Assembly (NCBI GenBank): GCA_019054805.1
Contig: JAHQIY010000020.1
Coordinates: forward strand, 186,001-250,000
Length of the DNA: 64,000 nt
Direction of reading: 5' to 3'
From: Brachionus manjavacas
Lineage: Eukaryota > Rotifera > Eurotatoria > Ploima > Brachionidae
A program made the translations under genes and the position numbers. Shown piece after piece: positions 43,693 to 53,949 of this stretch (within the stretch, counting starts at the first letter, position 1; each line of letters starts with the position of its first letter). The notes below the pieces were generated by a model. The model had not been told where the DNA came from. It ran no database searches and worked only from the letters and a program-made list of their open reading frames with translations.

Positions 43693-44919
43693 ATTATCCG
43701 CAATTTTTAATTTTTCTCAATCAAATTGAAGAGTTAGTATTTTTTTTAAATAATAAAAAATATCTTAAATTTTTTTTTTTTAATGATACACATTAAACAC
43801 AAGTAAGTTAGAAAGAAGAACTTATTCAAATTATTTTGACAGTAAAAAAACTTGGAAATTGTTTCCGTATATAATCATAATCTGAAAGAATAAAAAATAT
43901 TTTTTAACTTAAGCATTAACGAAATAAAGTAATTTTAATCATTTTTGATAAACAAGTATTATTGATATTCGTGTTGATTTAATTTCAAATTTATTCTATA
44001 ATTCAAAATTTATTCTATTTTAAATTTTTAGATATAATAGTGTTATCATTATTTCAAATTTTTATATGTTTACAATAGTAAAAATATTTAAGAACCCAAT
44101 TTAAAAAATTCATAAGAATCAAAATCAATATTAAAAATTACAACTAAAATTTTTACTTTAAATTTTTAAAAAAGTTTCTTTCTTATAAAAATGAAGCCCA
44201 AAAAATATACAACTAAAATTCTTGTGTTCATTTTTTTAACTTTATTTAAAAATTGCTCTAAATTTAAAAAAAATTGAAATAAATTTTTGATCTCCAATAA
44301 AGCGATTGCATGCCCACATCATCGACAACATATTTTGTTTTTTATTTTCTATACCTATCCATTAATTTTCTATATTTTAACATAATCTTAATAGATCGGA
44401 TCTATGCATCACTATATAGTATATATATGGATTGAAATTATTTTCCTTGTTTACATTATACTTTTTGATTTAAAGATGTCATATTGGCCTCTATTTGGAA
44501 AATTTATTAATAAAAAGATTAATAATAATTTATTTAATTATTTGGCTTCGATCTGACACAGAGGTTACTGCATCGAGTTGATCATCTACACCGCAACTAA
44601 TTTCATCATTTTTGTTAAGATTTTTATAAATCAATTAAAATTGGTTTTGCTGGAGTACACTATTCTCGGTTATCTTGAGTGGTAATAAATGTCTTCTAAA
44701 ATTTAAGAATAATATTAAGTACAAATTTTATTTTTTTTTGGTATTTTTATTTTCTATTATTGAGTATAAATAAAATAAAATAGTTTTTATCTGTTTATTA
44801 GACTTCATAATTGATCATAATCAAATTAAATTTACAAATTTACGTAAAAAAAGGCCAAATACAAAATGCAGAACACCATTGTAAAGTCTCACTAATTTTC
44901 TAAATTTTTTTTTTAAAGA
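43693..44919. other. Intergenic A/T-rich DNA, no gene seen
   Basis: No coding or repeat feature can be supported beyond homopolymer tracts. Confidence 0.35.
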
Positions 44920-44998
44920 CAATTTTTGTGATCATTTAAAAAAAAATCCTTAAATTACAATGGCAAAATGAGTCTTAAAACTCAAGCCATTTTTAAAT
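44920..44998. repeat. Arm of an 80-bp inverted repeat (partner 53577-53660)
   Basis: Contains tgatcattta, atccttaaat and tggcaaaatgagtcttaaaa then ctcaa; the same blocks occur in reverse complement at 53577-53660, 8.6 kb away. Confidence 0.55.
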
Positions 44999-44999
44999 A

Positions 45000-45560
45000 A
45001 TAGATAAACATAAAAAAAGGAAAAAAGTGAAAATAAACTCTTTCTATGATTTAAACAATTTTTTAGAAAAGTACAATTTATATGCTTATCAGCATAGAAT
45101 TTTTAATAATATGCTTTCTTTTTCTTATAAAATATTGTTTTATCATAATTCACCTAAAAATATTAAAGTTCAATTGATAAGAAATTTAAGTTATAATTTA
45201 AGGAATAGTGTGAATCTAATCGAACCAATGTCAAAAACATTTGGATATTTATATTCGAGATTAATTAATTGTGATAAAGAGATCAATGATAAAATTTTTT
45301 ACATTTAAGCTTTCAGTATTTAATAATATTAACTTAAATTTTACAGATTTTGTAAAAAAATTTAAAAATTTTAATTTGAACATTAAGTTGTTTAATTTTT
45401 TCAGCTAATTTATTTTTATACACAATTAAACAAATTTTATTTTTTTTTATTAAAAAATGTATTAAATTTAAATTTTATTTTGAATAAATGAAGTGTTAAT
45501 CGGTCTCTTTGGACAGGGGCGCTAGCCTGTTGATTAAACTTGAAACTTGAAACTTGATTA
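45000..45560 (+). pseudogene. LINE 3' fragment (family 2) with reverse-transcriptase C-terminus
   Basis: The ORF at 45027-45308 reads MKINSFYDLNNFLEKYNLYA then YQHRIFNNMLSFSYKILF and RNLSYNLRNSVNLIEPMSKT, FGYLYSRLIN. This is the end of a LINE polyprotein; the RNLSYNLRN...EPMSKT block recurs at 51830-51900. The 3' end carries gtgttaatcggtctctttgg then acaggggcgctagcctgttg and a repeated cttgaaa motif. It is 5'-truncated and lacks the catalytic part. Confidence 0.65.
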
Positions 45561-46019
45561 ATAACTTGTCAATATGTTTTTATTTGAAAATAATAGTTCT
45601 ACCAAATATGTGTACTAAAAATCAAAGAAATAAAATCATTAAGCTTGACCCCTCGGTTTAAGCTTAATGATTTTAAGCTTTTTTAGTTTAAGTCAGTGCG
45701 TACTTGGACTTAACTCGAGCATTGTCACTTTTGAACAACTCTGAGTTTTTTCAGTGTTCTTAAAATCGAAAAGTATCATAAATTTTCGAATTTTAGAAAC
45801 TTCTAATTTAAAATTTATAAAAATTTAGAAAGGTTAAATAAATTTTTAGAACTGAAGTTTTTCATTTGCGATTTTTTACAATCATTTACAATAATTTACA
45901 TAAATTTACTTCTGCGTTTTTTTAATTGTCAATAGAAAATTTTTACAAGCTTAAATTTGTATTTTAAAGACATAAGGTAAAATTAAAAATAAGGAATCAA
46001 AAAGTGAAAAAATTTATAA

Positions 46020-47859
46020 TCAAATTCGATTTTGACAAGTAAAGACTATAAGAGAAGTTATGACAATGAGACTAGTTATAAGACATACAGAAAAGGTTAT
46101 CAGACTAAACAAGACAGTCAAGTTGAATTTTGTTTTATGTGCATGCTTAGAGACAATTTGGGCAACACAAGGTGCTGGGATGTTCGATTCATGATCACAT
46201 TTAAAAGAAATGATACTAAACTTTAGTCCATTGGAACAATTGCTTCTATTGACTGTTTTTGAATTTTCACACATAAAAAATTCCGTGCAATTATTCTCAA
46301 TATTTGGATAAGAGCCGTTTGGTAATGAGCTACACAAATCTTTTTCCTCATTACTGAAAAATCCACAGGGTGCTTGTATGTTCGATTCGTGATCACATTT
46401 AAAAGAAATGATACTAAACTTAAGTCCATTGGAACAATTGCTTCTATTGACTGTTTTTGAATTTTCACACATAAAATATTCCGTGCAATTATTCTCAATA
46501 TTTGGATAAGAGCCGTTTGGTAATGAGCTACACAAATCTTTTTCCTCTTTACTAAAAGAACGATTCCCACAAAAAACATCTTTAAATTCCTTGCAAGTTT
46601 TAGACTTTTCATCAAAAAGCTTTTTATCAGAACACCGCATTTTTTTTACCTTATTGTTCTTGCAATAAAAATAACCTTTGGGCGCAATTTTTCTTATTTT
46701 TTAATAATTTCTACCTAAATTTACCTTGGCAATCGGCAATATTTGTTAGAGAACCATTAAAATTACATTTATTGCCCTCTTTGATCCTCTCTGTTTGAAG
46801 AGTATGGATCTTTTTTTGGCTTTCAATCATTTTACTCCAAATTTTAATTGCTTTATCCCTTGATCCACTTGCTAAGCTACCATTTTTGAGTACTGCAAGT
46901 GAGAAAACACGATCAATATGACCATTTAGAGTCATTATATCGCACCCTTTTTCCAAATCCCAAATTTTTATCCGGTGATCTTCTGATCCACTTGCTAAGT
47001 CACCATTTTCGAACACTGCAAGGGAATCAACCCATTTTAAATGACCAGTTAGAGTCATTTTTTCTTTTCCATTATTTGTATTCCAAATTTTAATTGTGTT
47101 ACCTATTCCACTTGCTAGGTCACCATTTTTAAGCACCGCTAGTGAGAAAACTCTACCTAAACGAGGCCACAAATCTTGTTTTATCTTTCCATTGTTTGTA
47201 TTCCAAATTATAATTGAATTATCCTCAGATCCACTTGCTAAGTCACCATTTTTGAGAACTGCTAGTGATAAAACTCCACCTAAATGGCCCTTCAAATATT
47301 TTTTTATCTTTCCATTGTTTGTATTCCAAATTATAATTGTATTATCCTCATATCCACTCGCTAAGTCACCATTTTTGAGTACTGCTAGTGAGAAAACTCC
47401 ACCTGAATGACCATCTAGAATCTTTTTTAAACTTCTTTTATTTGTTTTCCAAATTCTAATTGTTTGATCTTTTGATCCACTTGCTAAATCGCCATTTATT
47501 AATTCCGAAAAGGACAAAACAAATCCAGAATGACCAGTTAGAGTCATTTTTTCTTTTCCATCATTTGTATTCCAAATTCTAATTATGTTACCTATTCCAC
47601 TTGCTAAGTCACCATTATGTAGCACTTTAAGTGCATTCACTGGATATTGATTTTTGAAAGTAATCTCAAAAATTCCATTATTTTTATTTCCAATCTTAGC
47701 TGTACAATCATCTGATCCGCTTGATAAATCCCGATTTATTAATACTGAAAGTGACTTTTCTTCCTTTGTATGACCAAAAAGGGCCATTTCCACTTCACAA
47801 AAACAGCTGAAAGTCAAAATCATAAAAATTTGATACAAGATAACATAATTCGCTTCCAT
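46020..47859 (-). CDS. WD40 propeller fused to chitin-binding (CBM14) domains behind a signal peptide
   Basis: Exons complement(46725..47859) and complement(46020..46675), a 49-bp GT-AG intron, 596 residues, frame closes. Residues 1-26 (MEANYVILYQIFMILTFSCF...) form a signal peptide. Then seven or eight WD repeats of about 40 residues, each with GDLASGSEDxxIxIWNTNNGK and often a TGH end. After the propeller: NKCNFNGSLTNIADCQGYFY...FKDVFC (CBM14), then two nearly identical 66-residue CBM14 units (LCSSLPNGSYPNIENNCTEY...APC), then a strongly hydrophobic span (LFSLITFSVCLITSLIVITS) and a short tail. The splice position inside DCQG equals that of the gene at 42032-43075. A type I membrane protein with extracellular propeller and chitin-binding modules is inferred. 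WD40 proteins are normally cytosolic or nuclear, so this architecture is unusual. Function unknown. Confidence 0.82.
46171..46562 (-). repeat. 198-bp tandem duplication encoding two CBM14 copies
   Basis: Within exon 2 of the WD40-CBM14 gene, two adjacent 198-bp units (66 codons) are almost identical. For example tgttcgattc with gtgatcacat (or atgatcacat) begins matching blocks at 46181 and 46379. The encoded units differ at only a few residues (EYF/EFF, NIQ/NIP). A recent in-frame duplication. Confidence 0.85.
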
Positions 47860-48000
47860 TTGGAGTAAGATATTTTTTATTTAGAAATTTGTGAATTAAG
47901 CTTTATTTATTTAGATTACTAAGTATCTGAAAAATTCAAATAGTTTGGCTTTAAATTTTTTGTTTTGTTCAAATTTAGTTTTTTCATAATTTTTGAATAA

Positions 48001-48117
48001 TTTTAGAATTTTTGATTTTGATTGTAAAATTTTGTAGTTTTATCAGTAGAATGGCTTATTATGTAGTGTAAATTTTTTATTCTAATTTAGAAAATTTGTG
48101 TAATAAATGTTTTGTTA
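48001..48117. repeat. Arm of a 110-bp inverted repeat (partner 53811-53935)
   Basis: The block aatttttgattttgattgta then aaattttgtagttttatcag and taaattttttattctaattt recurs in reverse complement at 53811-53935, in the 3' flank of the EP400 gene. Confidence 0.6.
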
Positions 48118-48540
48118 GAGAAATAAAAATGATTGATCTCAAAATTCAAATAATTTTTAGAATCTTTCAATTAGAAAAAAATCTTTTTTAATTTCTATTC
48201 TTCGAAAATTAGAACTTGCTGTGAAAAAAATTTTCTTTAAAATTTACAAAAGTTATTAAAAAAAAATAAATTAAAAAAAAAATATAAAAATCACATGTTT
48301 AATTATTTGAATTTCTAAAATACTTAGTTATCTAAAAAAATGGAGTTAAACTCACAATTTTCTAAGTTAATAAAAGTCTTTTTCCAAATGGAAGTGAATC
48401 ATATTTTTAATATCAAATTTTTTTGATTTTGACTTTCAATTGTTATTGTGAAATAGATAGAACTCTTTTGGGTCATTCAAGAGAAAAAAAGTTACTAGTA
48501 ATAATAAAAAATGGAAATATAATAAATTAGATGATTGTAC

Positions 48541-48725
48541 AATGCAGTTTGGAAAAGCAAATAATGGAATTTCAAAAATGACTTTGGGTATGTGCAGTAT
48601 AGGCACTGGCGCAGTACTCAAAAATGGTAGCTTAGCAAGTGGATCAAGGGATAAAGCAATTAAAGTATGAAGTAAAAGTAATGGAAGCCAAAAAATATCC
48701 TTACTGGTATAACCGAGATACAAAA
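48541..48725 (+). pseudogene. Degenerate fragment of the WD40-CBM14 gene, inverted
   Basis: The plus strand reads AVLKNGSLASGSRDKAIKV then a stop and SNGSQKIS, matching the last WD repeat of the neighbouring gene (SLAVLKNGSLASGSRDKAIK ... SQKI) in opposite orientation. The fragment covers less than one and a half blades. Confidence 0.7.
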
Positions 48726-49612
48726 AAAACAATAAATTAATAAATTTCAGTTTTGTGGGCTATTTTTATTTGGTAAAATAGATTTAAGCAATTTGAAGAT
48801 ACCAGAGTTTCTCCGTTTGCCAACATAACCAACAAACCGTATTTAATCAGTAAATAAGTAATTAATCATTTATTTTAAATAAAGAAATTAGTTTTTTCTT
48901 ACTTAATGAAACAAATGCAATGACTAAAGCAGTTTTAAAATATTTTCCAATTTAATAGGTTTTGAAATTTTTCAAAATGTCAGTTTTAATTAATAATCAT
49001 GAGTCTTGAATCTCGTTTCTATATTCATGAGAAACGTTTTTTAATATTTAAACTTTTAAATTTTTTGTTAGGGATGATACACTTGTAGTATTAATTTCAT
49101 CTACATTTAAAAAAAAAATTAAATATAAGCACTAAAAATAAGGTCTTAATATTAAACACTGCTTTTTTTAGTCAAAACTCTTCTATTAACCATGAATTTC
49201 AGAAAAGAACGGATTAAAAGCACAAGCACATTTTTAAATTAAAAAATTTAACACGGTGAGGTCTATGTCAGTGCAGGCACCATATACGGAAACTAGGGTT
49301 TCAACCCACGCATACAAGGGTATACGGTATTTTATCAAAAAAATTTTTAAATTGTTTATTTACTGTCTATAGTAAACCTAATTAAAAAATTTAAAATTTT
49401 TCAATAATTAGAGTACTGATTTTGATGATTATTCTTGTAGTATTCTCTTTAAGGTTTATTTAAATTTAAATAAAAACGGAAAATCACTGTAAACTATTGT
49501 GTCATTTTTCATCCTAAACCAAATAATATATCAACATAGTTTTTATTAAATTAAATATTTTTTTTAAATAAATTAAAAAAATAAATTAATAATTTTTTGT
49601 TTATTTTCTCAA

Positions 49613-51436
49613 TTAGAATTCTTCTATTACTGATTTAGATTCTTCATTTGCATTTTCTATGCCACCAGCTTCAATTTTTGCTTCCTCATGTTTTTCCTCA
49701 TCCACATTTTCAACATGTTGTTCATCTCCTTGAACCTCTTGCTGATCTCTGCTCACTTGGGGTATCAAGTTCCCAAGTTCAACCAACAACTCATTGGGAT
49801 CCAATTTAGCCATTTGTTTAAAATCATCCATTTCACTCTGGCTGGCACCGTAGACTTTTTGAATTTGGTCTAGTGGAAATAGACAAAAAAAACACTTTTG
49901 CACAAACGGTATCAGAACATGTGCCAAATAGGACAAGAACTGAGCAAACAGCTCTTTTTCGCTTTTGTCAAAACCAGCTTTTTTCTCATAATCAAACACA
50001 AACTTAGACATGTCTCTAAACGAGCTTTTGATCATTAGCAGCACCTTTGAATGAATACTCAGAGGCAAACACAGCCTAGTTTCATTGAAACACTGCAACA
50101 AGGTGTTCAAATAGACTGCCAATGGGTGAAAATCAAGCAATTTGATGGGAGGATTTATGATCGAGCTGGTTGAGCTGGAGTCAAAAAAATCCTGTAATCT
50201 TGACTTTTCGGCGCACAGCTCGATCCAATTGAGCTTCAGTAGCGATTCATTGAACTTGTCTTGGGCCAAAGTCACCTGTTCTGTGATTTTAGTGAGAATG
50301 ATGCGCTCAAATAAGGGCATCATCAAGGCCCTAATGTCGAGACCCACTCGACTAAACGCCAGTCCAAAATACATTGCCTGGCTGAGCAAACTATCGATCC
50401 TAGAGCCGACACCTAGCTTCAAGTCCTTGTCCAATATGGCCAAAAACTGGCTAATCTTACTCTGTAGCCAGCAGTAAAACAACTTGGACTCATTTAGCTC
50501 CTTGTTGTTGAGCAACAAGCTGGCTAAAAGCTTGTCCTGATTAGCGCCACTGCTCGACGCGTACACAGTGTCATCGTCAGAGAACAGTGCCTTGTATTGA
50601 GTTATGATATCGAACAAATGGATCCTCAGCTCCTCGATGGACTTGGTCACGTGAGTGTACGGGTCGCTGGTTGGAATGCGCTGCAGTAGATTGTTCAGCC
50701 AGATGTCTCTCAATTGAAGAAATTTAATTCTCAACTCGGACTCGGTAAAAACGTCCAAGCGGCGAATTAGACTGATTATTTTGAGACACTGGTTAAATTG
50801 AATGTTCGTCTTTAGTTGCTGCAGCAGTTGTTGCAGCATGAGGTTCAAAAATCGGTTGGCATCGTCAGTGATTTGTTGGATTAGAGGAATAGTTGAAGAG
50901 TACTTTTTGTCCAGTCTTTTGACGTAGTTGGCCAAGTCCAACGCTTCTTCGTAGTACTCGTTGCGCACACATGTCTCCATCACTTGGCTGATCTCGAGTA
51001 TTTCGAGCAGTTGGTTGTGTTTTTGCAGAGTTTGGTTGGTAGAGCGGCGCGTCGAGTTTATCGAGTGGATGTTCTTGGTGAAGTTTTCGCTCTCTTGGTG
51101 AAATGGCGGCACTTGTTCCATCAGTTGGTCCAGTTTGTTGTCAATGATGCTGAAGTCGGAGTAGATGTCCTTGGAGCATTGGGCCGTGCGGATGAACGTT
51201 TTGTAGTTGGTGAATGCCAGATTTTTGATTTCTTCGTTGATGGCCTGTTTTTGTTCGAATAGATTGCGTGGCTCGGACTGAAGCCGGTCCAAATGGAACG
51301 AGTTGAGCTCTTGGAGATAGGCGAGCGATTCATCGATTGATGCTCTTTGCATCTGCTCGCTCTCATCGCAAAGCAAGAGATTGTACAAGATTTGTTCACC
51401 ACAGGTCACATTACTCGATTCGGATGGCGGCTCCAT
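49613..51436 (-). CDS. COG8: Conserved oligomeric Golgi complex subunit 8
   Basis: Single-exon gene of 607 residues; human COG8 is about 612. The N-terminal part has SLAYLQELNSFHLDRLQSEP and IKNLAFTNYKTFIRTAQCSK, a Dor1-domain signature. The following helices include LLEILEISQVMETCVRNEYY, EEALDLANYVKRL and, later, FYCWLQSKISQFLAIL and FGLAFSRVGLDIRALMMPLF. The C-terminus after about residue 560 is acidic and Glu-rich. COG8 belongs to lobe B of the COG tether, which captures retrograde vesicles at the Golgi and is needed for glycosylation. Base composition is clearly richer in GC than the surroundings. No introns were needed; the start codon is the first Met of the ORF. Confidence 0.95.
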   Translation of the reverse strand: MEPPSESSNVTCGEQILYNLLLCDESEQMQRASIDESLAYLQELNSFHLDRLQSEPRNLFEQKQAINEEIKNLAFTNYKTFIRTAQCSKDIYSDFSIIDNKLDQLMEQVPPFHQESENFTKNIHSINSTRRSTNQTLQKHNQLLEILEISQVMETCVRNEYYEEALDLANYVKRLDKKYSSTIPLIQQITDDANRFLNLMLQQLLQQLKTNIQFNQCLKIISLIRRLDVFTESELRIKFLQLRDIWLNNLLQRIPTSDPYTHVTKSIEELRIHLFDIITQYKALFSDDDTVYASSSGANQDKLLASLLLNNKELNESKLFYCWLQSKISQFLAILDKDLKLGVGSRIDSLLSQAMYFGLAFSRVGLDIRALMMPLFERIILTKITEQVTLAQDKFNESLLKLNWIELCAEKSRLQDFFDSSSTSSIINPPIKLLDFHPLAVYLNTLLQCFNETRLCLPLSIHSKVLLMIKSSFRDMSKFVFDYEKKAGFDKSEKELFAQFLSYLAHVLIPFVQKCFFCLFPLDQIQKVYGASQSEMDDFKQMAKLDPNELLVELGNLIPQVSRDQQEVQGDEQHVENVDEEKHEEAKIEAGGIENANEESKSVIEEF

Positions 51437-51719
51437 TTCGCTAAATAAATATTTTTTATTTAAACTCTATTCAGTGACAAGTTTTGCATATTTTAAAGTG
51501 TTAATTAGAAGCATAATTTTTAAATTATTTAAATTTTTTTAACTAGAAAAAAGGGCAAATTTTATATTACATTTGATCAAGTTTTGTCAAATTCTAACTA
51601 GTAGTTTGTTTCAATGACTATTGAACACTTTTTTCATTTTAATAGAAAATTTTGAATGAATTTTCGTAAAAATTGAATTGAATTTTTGAATTTTTGTTTA
51701 AATTGATTAAATTTTTGCT

Positions 51720-52150
51720 TTTCAGCATTGAATTATAAATAATATGCTATCTTTTTTTATGCCAAAATATATTTTTGTCATTGTTCTCCATAAGAATCTT
51801 AGAATTGAATCGATAAAAAATGATTCAAGAAATTTAAGTTATAATTTAAGGAATGGTGTTGATCTAATCGAACCAATGTCAAAAACAATTAAAGGAGAAA
51901 AAACATTTGGATATTTTTATTCGAGATTAATTAATAGCTTTGTGATCAAAGATCAATGTTGAAATTTAAAAAAATCAACTTTATTTTTACAGATTTTATA
52001 AATAAATTAAAAATGTTAATTTTTTTTTTAATACACAATTAAACTAAATTTAAATTTTATTCTCTTTATTAAAAATGTGTTAGGTTTAAATTTTATATTT
52101 TAATTAATTAAGTGTTAATAGCTTGTTGATTAACCATGAGACTTCAAAAA
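51720..52150 (+). pseudogene. LINE 3' fragment (family 2), second copy
   Basis: ORF at 51744-51962 ends RNLSYNLRNGVDLIEPMSKT then GEKTFGYFYSRLINSF, near-identical to the copy at 45000-45560. It is followed by the common tail (aagtgttaatagcttgttga). Truncated and broken upstream by frameshifts. Confidence 0.65.
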
Positions 52151-52599
52151 AATTTGACTTATTCCAGTGAAAAATTGTAAGATAATGAAAAAAAGAAGAA
52201 TATTTTTTATTAAGCTTTTTTAATTTCGAAATTACTATGCTCATTAGTTTTATTGATTTGATCAATAATCATCAAATAGCTTCTAATCAGGACACTGCAT
52301 TTTTTTAATTAATTAATGAATTTTGGAGATAATATGATTATCCTTGCAATAAAAAAAAACCTTTCGGTACGATTTTTTCTTATATTTTATTAATTTTATC
52401 TAATAATTTACAAATAAAATAAAATACAGACACAATTTGTACTTATTGTAAAAATACTGATCAATACATATTAATTACTGATATTTAAATTTATTTACAG
52501 ACAAATCAAGATAATTACTGATAAAATCTAATTATTTTTACTGACATATTAAAATAAAATACTGCTCAATTATAAACAAGCCTTTTTATACCACGCTCA

Positions 52600-53250
52600 C
52601 TTTCAAAATGAAAGAGCGCTGCAATTCAAGACTTAATATAATAAAATATCTTTCAAATAGGAAATGGGGTCTAAAACCAAAAACATTAGGTAATTATTAC
52701 AAATCCTTGATAGGATCAATCTTGGATTATTCTTTTCCTTGTTTAAATTCATTCTCAGAAACTAACATAAAAAAAACACAAGTAATTCAAAATTCAGCAG
52801 TTCGATCTATTTTGAAGCTGAAATATGATACCCCCTCCAAGAGGCCTTCAATAAACTTAAACTACTAACAGTTACAAATCGACTTTTTGAGTTGAGTGAG
52901 AGATATGTCAGGGCATGATTGAGTCATTCTGTTCCACTGGTTGTCAGACTGGTGGAAGAATACAGAGAAGGTTTCGAATCAAGATATGTCGAATATCCAA
53001 CTCCATTGTGTAATTGCTACCTTACTATTTCCTCCTTTTTTCCTGATTTTTAGAATATTTGAACATGTCTAACCTCTAAAATTAAAAATCAATTTATTAC
53101 ATATCTTTTCTTTTTTTTAATTTCGTTTATTATAATCCTTTTTACTTTATTTTTTTTTATTTTTATTTTATTTTACCTTACATTATTTACTTTATTTTTT
53201 AAACTCTGAAGGAGCATTAGCTCGGTACAGATAAACAAATAAATTAATAT
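52600..53250 (+). pseudogene. LINE 3' fragment (family 1) with reverse-transcriptase end and tail
   Basis: The ORF at 52608-52868 reads RCNSRLNIIKYLSNRKWGLK, then LGNYYKSLIGSILDYSFPCL and VIQNSAVRSILKLKYDTPS. That is the thumb/C-terminal region of a LINE reverse transcriptase. After a frameshift near 52845 it continues (LTVTNRLFELSERYVRA, a stop, LSHSVPLVVRLVEEYREGFE, SRYVEYPTPLCN). The 3' tail (53207-53250) reads ctctgaaggagcattagctc then ggtacagataaacaaataaatt. The tails at 52, 6305 and 21965 belong to the same family. Confidence 0.75.
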
Positions 53251-53576
53251 AATAAAATAGGCGTAATTCATATTCTTCAGATTGATAAACTTTATTCATT
53301 TTTTTCTATTAAATTTGCAACAAATTTTGAAAAAAAATTTTTATTTTAAAAAAAGAATATTTATTTTACATTTAAATTAGCAACATCATTCATAACAACG
53401 CATACTTAATTCAATTTTCATTTTTGAAAGAATTTTATATAAGCTTTAACAATTATTAATAGGTTTAAAATGTGTTCACTCCTTATTACATGTCACTAAA
53501 ATTGAATCTTTATTTTTTTTAACAGTGCTCAATTTTGAATATCATGTCACTCAATTCGGATGATTACGTTATTATT

Positions 53577-53660
53577 CAAAATGGATTTGAGTTTTAAGAC
53601 TCATTTTGCCATTTTAATTTAAGGATTTTTTTAAAATGATCACAAAAAAAATTGTCTTAA
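53577..53660. repeat. Inverted partner of 44920-44998
   Basis: Reads gagttttaagactcattttg then ccattttaatttaaggattt and atgatcacaaaaaaaattgt, the reverse complement of the earlier arm. Confidence 0.55.
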
Positions 53661-53810
53661 TAAAAAAAAACTTTAGAAAATTTTTACTAATAAATATTTT
53701 TGTAAAAATAAACATTTATACAAGAATTTTTTCAGTGTCTTTTCAGCAATATACGTCAATTTCTGGTGTGAAAATGCTAACTATTTAGCTAAAATGAATA
53801 TTCTCACATT

Positions 53811-53935
53811 AAAAAATATTTATTACACAAATTTTCTAAATTAGAATAAAAAATTTACACCATATAAAAAGGCTTTCTACTGATAAAAAACAAAATTTTA
53901 CAATCAAAATCAAAAATTCATTATAAAAAATATTT
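53811..53935. repeat. Inverted partner of 48001-48117
   Basis: Reads tattacacaaattttctaaa then ttagaataaaaaatttacac and ttttacaatcaaaatcaaaa, the reverse complement of the segment upstream of the WD40 gene. Confidence 0.6.
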
Positions 53936-53949
53936 TAATAAAAAAAATA

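Noticed and set aside
52440-52570. Repeated tactgat motifs
   Set aside because: Spacing is irregular and the motif short; not distinguishable from chance in A/T-rich DNA.
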